This document shows, one piece after another, positions 25,050 to 36,700 of a stretch of DNA of 64,000 bases. A model generated the notes under the pieces. That model was not told the DNA's origin and made no database searches. It saw only the letters and a program-made list of their open reading frames with translations. Within the stretch, counting starts at the first letter, position 1; every line of letters starts with the position of its first letter. The stretch covers positions 56,147,898 through 56,211,897 of the forward strand of contig NC_092521.1 of NCBI RefSeq assembly GCF_037038585.1. The letters run 5' to 3'. Origin of the DNA: Patagioenas fasciata (taxonomy: Eukaryota > Chordata > Aves > Columbiformes > Columbidae). The translations under genes were made by a program, and so were the position numbers.

Positions 25050-25142
25050 CAGAATCAAAGCACGGTTTAGGTTGGAAGGGACCTCTGGAGGTTGTCTTGT
25101 CCAACTTGCCTGCCCTCCACCTTCAAGCAGGGCCAGTTGCCT
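25050..25142 (-). mobile_element. Short CR1 3' fragment
   Basis: About 93 bases of a CR1 tail in reverse orientation. It opens CAGAATCAAAGCACGG, then AGGTTGGAAGGGACCTCTGG and GTCCAACTTGCCTGCCC. It breaks off where the CR1 consensus would continue, about 20 bases before a second minus-strand CR1. The wording is a different subfamily from that neighbour. Confidence 0.8.
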
Positions 25143-25163
25143 CACTTTTCTCATCACGAAGTA

Positions 25164-25556
25164 TCATAGAATCATAGACTCATAGAATCATTTCAGTTGG
25201 AAGAGACCCTCAGAATCATCGAGTCCAACCATAACCTAATCTAACTCCACCACTAAACCATGTCCCTAAGAACCTCATCTAAATGCCTTTCAAACACCTC
25301 AGGGACGGTGACTCCACCACTGCACTGGGCAGCCTGTTCCAACGCCTGACAACCCCTTCCATGAAGAATTTTTTCCTAATGTCCAATCTGAACCTTCCCT
25401 GGAGCAACTTAAGGCCATTTCCTCTTGCCCTATCACTTGCTACTTGGGAGAAGAGACCAACCCCCTCCATGCTACAACCTCCTTTCAGGTAGTTGTAGAC
25501 AGCCATCAGGTCTCCCCTCAGCCTCCTTTTCTCCAGGCTAAACAGCCCCAGCTGCA
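25164..25556 (-). mobile_element. CR1 3' region, minus strand
   Basis: A well-preserved 393-bp CR1 end. Read on the minus strand it begins in the GGGGCTGTTTAGCCTGGAGA segment, passes GGAACAGGCTGCCCAGTGCA and GAGGTTCTTAGGGACATGG, and ends in three copies of the ATTCTATGA-type 8-mer (25164-25190). The 97-codon minus-strand open frame at 25279-25572 is the degenerate end of the CR1 reverse-transcriptase reading frame, not a host gene. Confidence 0.95.
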
Positions 25557-28500
25557 GACGAATAACAAACAAGACCCTGTCCTTTGCAACAACTTACCAG
25601 CTTTTGAACCAGTCTGACAAAGAAGGGAGATGGGCAGCTGGCAACACACCTTTGGGCTTTCCTCACCGCATCCCACCAGGGACAGTTTATTGTCTACCTT
25701 CCTCCCATACTCCATCCTAAGTCAACAAACCTCCAGCTGCCTACACCATGACTCCAGCACCCTTCATATTCATTCTACTCAAACAGTTCCTTACACTTTC
25801 TTCCACCTCATTCCTCACAGTTTTCATCACAGTAATGTATTTACTTTGCTGTTACTCTCAAACTTACACATACCATTCTTCTTTGCTGTAGCAAGCCCAG
25901 AAGATTTGACAAAAACAGATCACATCCAGGCTATAGCTTTGGCTTAAACTTCTGGTTTGTATTCTTCATGGTCCACCACTTTGTTTCGGGAGTTCATGTC
26001 TTGAATGTACGGTACTTACATATGAGATCTCAGGGCACAGCTAAGTTTATTTATTTGATTATAAGCTGACCGCTAGCAGAGCTTCACCAGCCTGACCACT
26101 ATGCACACAACTTGTGGTTGACCTGTTTATGAACAGTTGCTTGTGTTCAAAGGTGATTCAAACACTTGACACTACAGCTCCTTTTAAATAGATATTAAAG
26201 CAGGTTCAAAGCCTAATAACTAGAAGTCTGTGTGTAAGAGAAATCTCACCTACCATAATTTAGAGTTTTCACAGTACCAAGTATTTTTAAGATGCTCATA
26301 TCACTGTTTGGACTCAATTTATTTTCTAAATTGATTAATTTTCTGAAGAGTCTCATGCTGGATGATACCAGAAGTTCTAATAAAACCTCCAGATAAATAT
26401 CCACAATAGGAAACTGATATATAATTGTTCCTCTTAAAAAGCTTAAAACTAAAACCAGAACAAAGCAATTGGGCTTTCTGCAGCTGACTTTGGCAACTGC
26501 ACAAACGAGCAGTCCAAATGACCTTGTCTAGTGGATAGAAAACCACAGAAGTCTTTCATCTTCCTGATCACCCTGACAGTCAATAAATAAAATTAACATA
26601 CTGCAGTTTCTCCCTCTGTAAGAACATAAATAGAATCTGTGCTGTGCATCTAGATACCCACTTCTAGCAAAATTTGTAAAAATGTAATTAATTTGAAACC
26701 CTTAAACTTCTGTCAGACTGTTTGGGAACTGATCCTTGATCCAGCTTGTTTATGGAAATTCAAATTAAAAAAAAAAAAAATCCAAAAGATGACTGTAAGG
26801 AATATGAGACAACCGAAATGAAGAAAAGTTATGCAAATGTTGCTTATGTTCAATACAAGACACAGAAGTATAACCCATAGCTGTTTTTCATACAAAGTGA
26901 TGAATAAAAAAAAAAAAAAATTGGGCAACGTAAGTGGAAAGTAAACAGCATGTTCAGATTTTAATGGTAGTTGAAAGAGAGAAGTAAATTTGCAAAGTGT
27001 GGACATCTAAAGCATGGGGTCTGAGACTGGGAGATTTTATTCTCGTTGAGGTTTACTTTAAATGTTGTGACTTCCAACGTAGATACTTCTTTCAAAAAGA
27101 CTGGGCACCTGACAACAGGTGGGCTGCACACAGCTTTTTTCTGAAAACTACAGTGCAAAACCTCAAGACCTTGAAAATTTGCAACTGTCAAACTAAGAAC
27201 AACATTACTAAAAAATCATCAGAAAACAGAGCTATTACCCTGTCTAATGTACCTGCTTTTACAACCATCCAAAATTCAATCTCTGTTGCAGTTTCAGAAT
27301 CATAAAGTTTGATTCACCCTGTCAACACCGTAATACACTTCTGGCTCCAGGATTTCAGAAAGCTGAATTATTATTACTTAATCTACCAGGCAGAGGATGT
27401 ATTTATCTCTGTATCCCTTTCTCATTGGTCAACTAGTCCAATATCTCTCCCTGATAATGTTGCACCCTATGTAAGAGTAGAACTAAAAGACAGAAATATT
27501 TAAGTAACTTCCTACCTGGGTCCTTCTTTCTACTGCTGATTATGCAGTCAAACAACCAATTTAAGTTTGTAGACATTGTATTTAGCTTTTCACTTAATCC
27601 CTTTTCCATAAGGATCAAAGGCGCCCGTTCGTGCAGTTAACCGCAGTACCTCCTACAGGACAAGCAGAACTTATGAAAAAATGCTGGTTTATCATCTTTA
27701 ATGCAAAAGAGGGGGAAGGATATTGTCCATTTTTATTCTTTTTATTACCTCACCGTTAACATCAGTGGCACAATTAATACAGTCATTAATATCTTCTCAA
27801 GCCTTAAGAATTTTGATTAAATTTTAAATTTCATCAGTGATTTCAATCAGTTCTAACTGAACTAAGACTACTATTCTGATGCAGTATCTCTATACTGACT
27901 ATATAAATATGTATTTACCAAAAACACGCATTGTGTATAAATACTCGGGGATTTTTTAAATTAAACTTTGGTCTTTCAGAAACAAATTGTTATCCCTACT
28001 CACATCAACCAGCCATGTAACCTAGTCCTAGACAAATAAAATGCACCATGTCATATTAATTTCTTCATGCTTTTTATATGAACACAATGTTCAAAAGGGA
28101 TAATACTGTACAGACTATTGAAGTAGGAAAAAAAAAAATCCTCTTTCCAGAAAAATAATCTTTTTCTCCTGTTTGAGACTTAGACACTAGCTCTGCTGCA
28201 CCTTTTCAACTGACCTTTCTGAAGGACTGCAAGGTACTTCCTAATGATAAAACATTACCAGGCTAAATCCACAGCTTAGCAACTGAGACACAGTAAAGTT
28301 GGAACAAAAAGCTGCTGAAAGACCACTAATTTTAAATATTTCAGCTGCCTATCAAAGTAGAGATCTTCAGACCTTATTTAAAGGTGTCTTCATCACAAAC
28401 AATGTTATCTGAAGTTGTAGATGCTTAACACTCCCAAAAGCAATTTATAAGTTTTTATTTGAGTATAATCGGCTTAAAAGCTTATATGACAACTAAAAAC

Positions 28501-29123
28501 AGAACTCTTGTGCATTCTTTTTTAATTATTTAACTGCTCAGGCAGAGGAAGGCAGGATTGTTAAGGGAAAATACCAGCCATTTAAAGTTATAAACAGAAT
28601 GTGTTGTCGAGGCTTGGCAGAAACTGAGTTTCTTAAACAGATTACCAAGATAGAGTCTTGTTGAAAGAACTAGGTATCAGAAAGATCGCAGATATCACGG
28701 ATGGGCACATGAGTTTTTATTTATGCATGAAAAGGTCACAGCTGCTATGCATTAATACCACAGATGGGTATTTTCATTACATCACTCTTCTCACGAAGAA
28801 AGGTCAAGATGTTCAGTGTTTATTGCATATTGCCAGCGAATCAAACACGTCTACAGTGAATAGTTATAATCACATAAATAGCTGTCTCCTATATCACTAA
28901 AGACAATACTGATCAGCACCAGCAAAAACATGTTCTGAAAGGCAGAGTCAAACTCTACCTTTGTGAAGTGGTTATTCACACAAGTGAATAACATATATTG
29001 AAAACTGCATAAAAAATCTATTTATCTCTAAAGTCTAAGTAATTATGTTTGAAATGGCAGCCAGGCAGACAAACAACACATAGCCAGAGAAGCTAAACCC
29101 ATTTTCATACTTCTCCCCTTATC
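25557..29123. other. Unique AT-rich DNA without a recognised gene
   Basis: It contains A-runs at 26766-26780 and 26908-26922 and several short frames without domains. No repeat family was recognised between the two CR1 clusters. Confidence 0.5.
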
Positions 29124-29571
29124 GAGACCACTCTCACTTATCTTTAAAAGGTCATGGCAACTGGGAGAGTTTCCAGAGGACTGCCACAATGCAACCATCA
29201 CTACTATCTTCAAGAAAGGCAAGCAGCAGGATGTGAGGAGCTATAGGCTGGCGCCTCAGTGCCCAGAAAGTTGATGGAATGAATAATCCTGGAAACAATT
29301 TCAAAATAAGGCAATTAGGTAAGTTAGCATGGATTTATAAAAGGTAAATCAGGCTTGAGCAAACTAGTAGTCTTCTACAATGTGATGAGTAGTTTTGTGG
29401 ATGAGGAAAGTGCTGTGGACATTTCTTAACTTGACTTTGGAAAGGCTTTTGACACTGCCTCCCATAACATGTTGTAGATCAAACTGATAAAATACAGACT
29501 AGAGAAGTGGACAGTGGAAGACTGAAAACTACCTGAACTACCAGACTTAAAGGTTTGTAACTGGCAACACA
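29124..29571 (+). mobile_element. Old CR1 host element, reverse-transcriptase segment
   Basis: This is the first of three pieces of one old plus-strand CR1. It encodes part of the ORF2 reverse transcriptase, now with stops and frameshifts. GGTCATGGCAACTGGGAGAG near 29152 matches the family. Codons 29433-29474 read DFGKAFDTASHNML, the motif-A region of non-LTR reverse transcriptases. It breaks at 29571 in the segment just before the conserved SGVPQGSVLGP motif, which resumes at 30337 beyond an inserted minus-strand CR1. It is inactive. Confidence 0.9.
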
Positions 29572-30336
29572 GAATCATAAACAGTTTGGGTGGAAGGGAC
29601 CTTCAAAGTTCATCTAGTCCAACCCTCCTGCCATGAGCAGGGACATCTTCAACTGGATCGGGTTGTTCAGAGCCCTGTCCAGCCTGGGCTTCAATGTCTC
29701 CAGGGATGGGGCATCTACCACCTCTCTGGGCAACCTAGGCCAGTGTTTCATCACTCTCTTTGTAAAAAAATGTCTTCCTCATGCATAACCTGAATCTCCC
29801 CTCCTTTAGTTTAAAACCATTACCCCTTGTCCTATTGCAACAAGCCCTGCTAAAAAGTCTGTCCCCATCTTTCTCATAGGCCACTTCGAAGTACTGAAGA
29901 CCACAATGAGGTCTCCCCAGGGCCTTCTCTTCTCCAGGCTGAACAACTTCAGCTCTCTCAGCCTGTCCTCACAGCAGAGGTGTTCCAGCCCTCTGATCAT
30001 TTTTGTGGCCTCATCTGGACCATCTCCAACAGGTCCATGTCTTTCCCGTGCTGAGGGCTCCAGAGCTGGACACGGGACTCCAGGTGGGGTCTCACCAGAG
30101 CAGAGTAGATGGGGAGAATCACCTCCCTTGACCTGCTGGTCACGCTGCTTTCAATGCAGCCCAGGATACAGTTGGTCTCCTGGGGCTCATGTCTAGCTTT
30201 TCACCCACCAGTACCCCCCAAGTCCTTCTCCAGAGGGCTGCTCTTTATCCCTTCATCCCCCAGCCTGTATTGATACTGGGGGTTGCTCTGACCCACCTGT
30301 AGGACCTTGCATTTGGCCTTGAATCTCATGAGGTTT
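29572..30336 (-). mobile_element. CR1 nested inside the old CR1
   Basis: A 765-bp minus-strand CR1, 5'-truncated. Its 3' end opens GAATCATAAACAGTTTGGG, followed by GGAAGGGACCTTCAAAG. The body covers the last part of the reverse-transcriptase frame, including GGTCTCACCAGAGCAGAGTAG and the antisense of the 'AGGTCCTGCA' segment near 30300. Both ends abut host CR1 sequence that rejoins smoothly when this block is removed, showing later insertion. Confidence 0.93.
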
Positions 30337-31048
30337 GTACGGACATGCAGTCCAGCAGAAGGCGAGTCACAAGTGGTGCACCCCAGGGAGCAGTACTGGA
30401 GCCAGTACTGTTCAAGATCTTCATTAAAGTCTTACACAATGGGACAGACTGCATCCTCAACAAATTTGAAGATGATACAAAACTGGGAGAAGTGGTTGAT
30501 ACACTAGAAGGTTGTGCTGCCGTTCAGAGGGTCCTTGACTGGCTAGAAAAATAGTCCAACAGTTCAACAATATACAAAGTCCTGCACCTTTGGAGGTACA
30601 ACCCCATGCATCAGTACAAGCTGGGGGCTGACTGGCTGGGGACCAGCTTTAGAGAAAAGGAGTTCTGGTGGCCAACAAGCCTGCAAGGTGCCCTGTATCA
30701 GCAAAGAAACACAATGCCATCCTAAGCTGCAGTAGGAAAACCATTGCTAGAAGGTTGAGGGAGGTTATCCTGCCCTTCTACTCAGCCCTTGGAGAGACTG
30801 CATCTGGAGTGATGAGTCCAGTTCTGGGTTCCGCAGCACAAAAGAGAGATGGCAGTCCAGCAAAGGGTCGTGAAGATGGTTAAGGGACTTGGAGGATCTA
30901 ACACATAAGGAGAGAACTGATAAATTGCTTAGCCTGGAGAGCAGAAGGCTCAGGGGGGAATCTTATCCGTGTGTATAAATACCTGATGAGATGAGTACAA
31001 CAGACAGAGCTAGACTCTTCTCATTAGGGCCCAGTGACATGACAAGAG
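30337..31048 (+). mobile_element. Old CR1 host element, middle segment
   Basis: This continues the reverse transcriptase interrupted at 29571. Codons from about 30369 read [16 protein letters not shown], then KFEDDTKLGEVVD. The second holds a mutated motif C: FEDD where CR1 normally has FADD or YADD, at the catalytic aspartate pair. Stops at 30553 and later show decay. The segment breaks at about 31048 after CAATGGGTAA, where a second CR1 begins. Confidence 0.9.
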
Positions 31049-31775
31049 GCAATGGGTAAAACAACACCACACAGTGCTACAGGCTTGGCGAAGAGTAACT
31101 GGAAAGATGCCTGGTGGAAATGGATCTGGGGGTGTTGGTCAACAGCCGGTTGAACATGAGCCAGCAGTGTGCCTAGGTGGCCAAAAAGGCCAACAGCATC
31201 TTGGCTTGTATCAGAAACGGTGTGGCCAGCAGGACTAGAGAAGTGATCATCCCCCCGTACTCAGCACTGGTGAGGCTGCATCTCAAATCCTGTGTTCAGT
31301 TTTGGGCCCCTCACTATAAGAAAGACATTGAGGTGCTGGAGAGAGTTCAGAAAAGGGCAACGAAGCTGGTGAGGGGTCTGGAGCACAAGTCTGATGAGGA
31401 GCAGCTGAGAGAGCTGGGGCTGTTTAGCCTGGAGAAAAGGAGACTGAGGGGAGCCTGAAAGAGGTTGTAGTGTGGAGGGTGTTGGTCTCTTCTCCCAAGT
31501 AGCAAGTGATAGGACAAGAGGAAATGGCCTCAAGTTGTGCCAGGGCAGGTTCAGATTGGACATTAGGAAAAAAATTTTCACGGAAAGGGTTGTCAGGCAT
31601 TGGAACAGGCTGCCCAGGGAAGTGGTGGAGTCACCATCCCTGGAGGTGTTGAAAAGACATTTAGACAAGGTTCTTAGGGACATGATTTAGAGGTGGACTT
31701 GACAGTGCTAGGTTAGCAGTTAGACTGGATGATCTTGAAGGTCTTTTCCAAACTAAATGATTCTATGATTCTATG
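31049..31775 (+). mobile_element. Second CR1 nested in the old CR1
   Basis: A 727-bp plus-strand CR1 close to intact family wording. It starts in the ACAGTGCTACAGGCTTGG segment and keeps an open frame at 31177-31458, whose product contains [17 protein letters not shown] and [14 protein letters not shown], the carboxy-terminal signature of the CR1 polymerase. A deletion of roughly 20 bases after AGACTGAGGGGAG (about 31454) removes the CTCTACAACTACCT-type segment normally present. It ends ATGATTCTATGATTCTATG at 31775. It is less decayed than its host, hence younger. Confidence 0.93.
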
Positions 31776-31975
31776 AAATTGAAACCCAGGAAATTACATA
31801 ACAGAACTTTTTTTACCATAGGGATGTTTGATGACTGGAACAGGTTACGTAGAGAGGCTGTGGAGTCTCCATCCTCAGAGATAATCAAAACCCAACTGGA
31901 GAAGGCCCTGAGTGACCTACTCTAATTGGAGCAAGGGTGTTGGTCTAGATCTGTTCCTTCCAAACCAAATAATTC
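31776..31975 (+). mobile_element. Old CR1 host element, 3' segment
   Basis: The last piece of the interrupted CR1. It resumes AAATTGAAACCCAGGAAATT, the sequence that follows the GGCAATGGG segment at 31031-31040 in this subfamily. It continues with GGAACAGGTTACGTAGAGAGG and ends near CCAAACCAAATAATTCTT, a worn CR1 terminus. Removing both inserts restores one collinear element of about 1.36 kb. Confidence 0.88.
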
Positions 31976-33270
31976 TTCTTTACAAGGACAGAGTTGGAAG
32001 CAAAGGAATATTTTATTATCTCTACACGGAGGTGGCTTACTGTTTCTGGTCATAGTAGAGAAGCACTAAAATTGTGTGCATATCTGTCAACTCTGCATCC
32101 TTTATGTATCTTACATGGGAAGGTCTGTTTTGGACATTTCTTTAGTAAGAGATTGTTTCACAGATCATTACTTGGCTCAGAAAGTTAAACTCGTTAGTAG
32201 AAAACAGGAGAACTCATAGAAAAGGAAAAATATGGAGACTGCTGACCAAATTTCCCCCCACAAATAGCTTCAGTCCATAGCCATGATTCCCACTCAGAAA
32301 TATGTCTCTAAATTTTATCAGAAGGGACAGACCTCAACCAGAACGCCTGATCACCAAAAAAAGTACCAAACTGCGCTCCTTTTTCTGGAAAAAAATCCAT
32401 TCCAGGTCAAGTGAAGCTGTAGTGTACTGCTTCACATCCTAGGAGTGCCTCTAACCCTTTCATTCTTTTTCACTTAGCAGCTGCTTTCCAGAAACCATTT
32501 AAACCTCATAAGTCATTTCACCTTCTCTCCAACATATACCACTCGAAGGAAACAAATTCCTCATTATTTCTTTCCCAACATCACAGGAACATGAAACAAA
32601 AATAAAACAGATTCACACTATCCATGTACAATGGCAGTCTACCTGTTGCCTTCATTAATTCCTCCATACCCCACCTGTGGCAGAGGACAGAAGGGGTCGT
32701 TCCCCCTCAGAAGTCCTTACATTCCCCCTCAGAAGTCATGGCATAATGTAAAACAAATGGAATGAAATAAAAAGACAAAACAACCTTCACCCTCAATACT
32801 ATTTGTGGCTGCTTCTGGTACCATTCATTGACTCCAGCCAAATGAGCTCACCATGCATCATGTTATGAAGCCACTTGAATCTAGGAAAATAATTTAGTGC
32901 CAGGACAGTTTGTCTGAAAGTCTCTGACTCTTTTCTCAATTCCAGTTGTCACAGCCTGGATCTATTAACTTGCAAGAGATTCTTTAAAACTGAGCTCTTC
33001 TCTTGGTACTTAAGAAGGGGGAGGCTGTGTAGGATAAGAACAATAGGAGTCTCAATTATATGATTAAATTAAACTCCACGGATGCTCCTTATTAGAAGAT
33101 GCGTGGGCAGTAGTTTTTTTCCCTATTTAAAATGTTATTAGAAGGACTCCAGTAAGTGTTTCATTATTGTTAAGTGCAATCAGAGAAATTGTCTCCTACC
33201 AATTAAATGCTGCTAAATAAATAGTTAAAAGCAGTGGTGGCTATAATGTTTTGCAGCTGGTGGGTATCTC
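31976..33270. other. Unique DNA without a recognised gene
   Basis: AT-rich unique sequence. A 16-base direct repeat TTCCCCCTCAGAAGTC occurs at about 32700 and 32725. No gene or family repeat was recognised. Confidence 0.5.
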
Positions 33271-33440
33271 ACAGGATCACAGAATGTTAGGGATTGGAAG
33301 GGACCTCGAAAGATCATCTAGTCCAATCCCCCTGCTGGAGCAGGAACACCTAGATGAGACTACACAGGAAGGCGTCCAGGCGGGTTTTGAATGTCTCCAG
33401 AGTAGGAGACTCCACAACCCCCCTGGGCAGCCTGTTCTCC
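33271..33440 (-). mobile_element. CR1 3' fragment
   Basis: A reverse-oriented CR1 tail of about 170 bp. It reads CACAGAATGTTAGGGATTGG, GACCTCGAAAGATCATCTAG, then TCTCCAGAGTAGGAGACTCC, and is truncated at the CCTGGGCAGCCTGTTCTCC segment. An unrelated 43-base stretch and a 24-base A-run follow. Confidence 0.92.
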
Positions 33441-33483
33441 CCAAAAACCTAACAGTAGATGTGTGTACCTGTCTGCACACACT

Positions 33484-33507
33484 AAAAAAAAAAAAAAAAA
33501 AAAAAAA
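33484..33507. repeat. 24-base A-run
   Basis: An uninterrupted run of 24 adenines just beyond the truncated 5' side of the CR1. CR1 does not use poly(A) tails, so this is a simple repeat rather than part of that element. Confidence 0.95.
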
Positions 33508-33643
33508 GGAAATTTGAGGAAAACACCTTAAAAGCCAGAATGGTCTAGGTTATTCATTATCAAGATAACACTAACACGGCAAGAATACTAGCTGTTTATG
33601 TAGCAGAGAACAGGAAAAAGTGGTCATTACTTTGCATCTTTCT

Positions 33644-33702
33644 GCCGCATGTCCCCTTTCACACTTTGCCTGTGCCGCATGTCCCCTTTCACACTTTGCC
33701 TG
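33644..33702. repeat. Exact 29-30-bp tandem duplication
   Basis: Two copies of a 30-base unit starting GCCGCATGTCCCC (33644-33673 and 33674-33702) agree at all 29 shared positions. The unit is CpG-containing and GC-richer than its surroundings. The perfect match implies a recent event. Confidence 0.93.
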
Positions 33703-36700
33703 AGTTGCTGCATGATAGCTTGCATACGGCTCCTGAAAGCCGCACAGAGGTCTTCCATGCTGATATACAAATCCATGAGGACTTGGTAATGAAAGAACAT
33801 CCTCGTTCAACATAATTTTAAAATGGAAGGCCGAAACATAGAACTATACAGTAAATTATCACCACTTGTCTCATGAACGAAATCCAGAACAGTTGGGATA
33901 GACTATGTAACCTTATCCCATGTGTCACTTCTCACACTTAGCCTTGTGCAGCTCCACATTTTTGGGAAAAGCTGGTAAAATACCCAGTGAGGGGTACTGC
34001 ACAGGTACAGCATATTGCTTATTCCTGTGGGTCATGGTGCTGGGCTTTGTGTGGCACAAGAGGGAAATTAGTCTCAATAACACTTTCTCAAGAGTTATAA
34101 ACCCCTGATGTCAATGAATCCTACCATTGCCAGAGCAAGGGTTGCCCCTGGTTAGAAGGACCTTAACTGCTGAGGTGAATGCTTAGGATGACAAAACCTA
34201 GGGTATCACCACATTTTATATAAAAAGGGAAAGTTATGACTTCTAAGTACACAACAAAAGAGATAGAAAGAGATCTTCTTAAAGTACGCAATAGCTAGCG
34301 AAATATTTGTGATGGGTTGTACATGCTATAGTGAAACCAGCAGATTTAGGGCACTTCCATTCCTAATTAAGCACGAATGTGCTGATACAGATACTTTAGA
34401 AATAACTCAACTTGGAGTTGAGTCTTGTTGCTAAAGCCAACAGACAGCCTTTAAGACAGACAGCAGTCAGAGCACAAACAGAATGTGGACTTTGCTCTGG
34501 ACATATGGCCATCCCGTTCCACCAGCAGAACATCTGTGAGACATTTCAGACATGAATGTTACATTCTACATTGCAGTCTACACCTACAATGAGAGGTGAG
34601 GGAAAGGAGAATAGACCCCCAGTTTCAGCTCTGTCTTTTTTCCCTTTCCAAAATACCTTTTGTTTTATTACCGTGGTATGCTTTGGCTGGCAAGCCCAAA
34701 GCACATTTGTTTCCCACTAATAATTGTGATTTTTTTTTTTTCTCGTTTCCCTCACTGTTTGGTGTGGTTTCTTGCATAAGCATGACATTCCAACCACTGC
34801 GCTATTTTTAACACTCCTCTCATTTCATAGTTTGTATGTCAAGTCTAACAATGCAAAACCACATTAAACACGGATATATTTGCTGTTTAAAGGTATTTTT
34901 CAGTCAAGATTCCCAAGATGGAGTCACATTACTGTCTCCTCAATAATACAAAAATGTGTAACCCTTGCCAGACAGAACGATACTTTGATAGTCCTCAACT
35001 TAACTGACTTACTGAAAATAAGTGATCTCACCTTATCCAAAAAGCTCTCAGATCCCCTTTTCTTCTTCTGCAAATAAAATGGGGCCCTTTCTACTACCCT
35101 GTGTCTTCATTAACTAAACTTAATTGTCTGGAAATGAGCAGTCTTAAAGATTACTTTCAGCTGATTTAGCTTCATGTTCCACATTCACAAGTAAAGTTAC
35201 TCCTCCATGGTTACCCTTCCAGGAACACAGTGAGAACTCCCAGTTTGACCCACATTTCTTCCTGTTTCTTTCTAGCAAAGAAGTGGTAACCATTTGGCAG
35301 AAGTGCCTCCATCAGAACCAAGGCACAGGGCAGCAGGAGAGACAGATATATCTAAGATCTCTAAACCCTTTGCATGCTCTTGGCAGGTATAGGGAACATC
35401 AGATTCCCAGGGTGACAAGCCTGTTGCCACGATGTTCCAAGGAATATATTTGGCCATGATTTTCTTGGTCTGTTGAGAAAAGTCTTGGTTCTTGGAAACA
35501 CAGAGCAAGACACTGAAACAAAGAGCTTCCCCAGCAGTGTTTTTCTACAGAAATTTTAAGAGTGAGATAAAGGTAAGAATCTGCCCAGAGCCTCCTGAAG
35601 AAGCAGGAAAGGAAGTATGGGGAAAACCAAAAGGGAAGCAACAGAGACAAATCCCCTTGCACAGTTATCAGAAGACAGAAGTATGGGACACTCAGAAATG
35701 TGGAGATGACATTGTAGCCCCGAGATAGGAACATCAGCTGAGGGTCTAGGCCTATGGAAGACTGGGCATCAGTGCTCTGGCCTGCCAGTTCCAGCACACA
35801 AGCTGTCACTGATAATTTACTGATGTGGGAGCTCTCACAGAGAAGTGATGTACTTCAGTATTGAGCAACTGAAAAATGAGATTAATGATGTGACATCTCC
35901 TTTAATTCTCACACTAGGTCTTTGTATTGAGCCTGACTGAGAAACTGTTGCGTGTTTAGGAGCTAGGAATCCACAGACCGGTTAACCTGAGCAGGTGTAG
36001 GCCTGTGCTGTGCTGCATGTACAGCCTGGCTGTCAGGCCTGTGCTGTGCTGCACAGATTCCCTGGCTGCAGGATAAACTCATCCAGTGAATTGTAACAGA
36101 GGATCCTGCAGGTAGCTCCCATCCCATACCAGCATTTACACTACCTGGGTGGACTAGGCTTACCTGAATGTGTGGCAAGAAGTTCGCATGATGACATCTT
36201 TTAGTAATAGAGCTGCTTTCTTGTAAGGAAGTTACATAGTAGCTCAAAGGACCAAAAGGGAAGGTTTGTCTCCACAGGCAGGGTCACATCTGCTCTGTGC
36301 AGCACACCAGGGGAAAATCCATCTGGGCTCCCTTCGATGCTGTGCTAACACCGAGTGCCCGATATCTCTAGGGACATAAGATTTACTTGCTATCTACATT
36401 CATTTTCTTGTTCTGTCTCATTAAAGCAATTATTAAGACCTTTGTTTTTTGGCCTTATTGACATCCAGAAAGAAACTTAGACTGTGTCTCTCCTCTCTCT
36501 CCCTCTTACTTCAGTTCCCCCCATCCTCCAAGCCCCCCAAACCCACGCAGAACAGACTTGGAGGCCTTTAGGCACAACCAACAGCTGAATACTGGAACTT
36601 CCAGTGACAAAGGGGTGATATTCACTACCCTAAATACCTTTTCAGAAATGGGATACGTTCTTTAATCTCCAGTTTGCAGTTTCCACAAGACCTCCTTGCC

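Noticed and set aside
31261..31683. 140-codon minus-strand frame
   Set aside because: Antisense of a plus-strand CR1 element; an artefact of the CR1 3' region.
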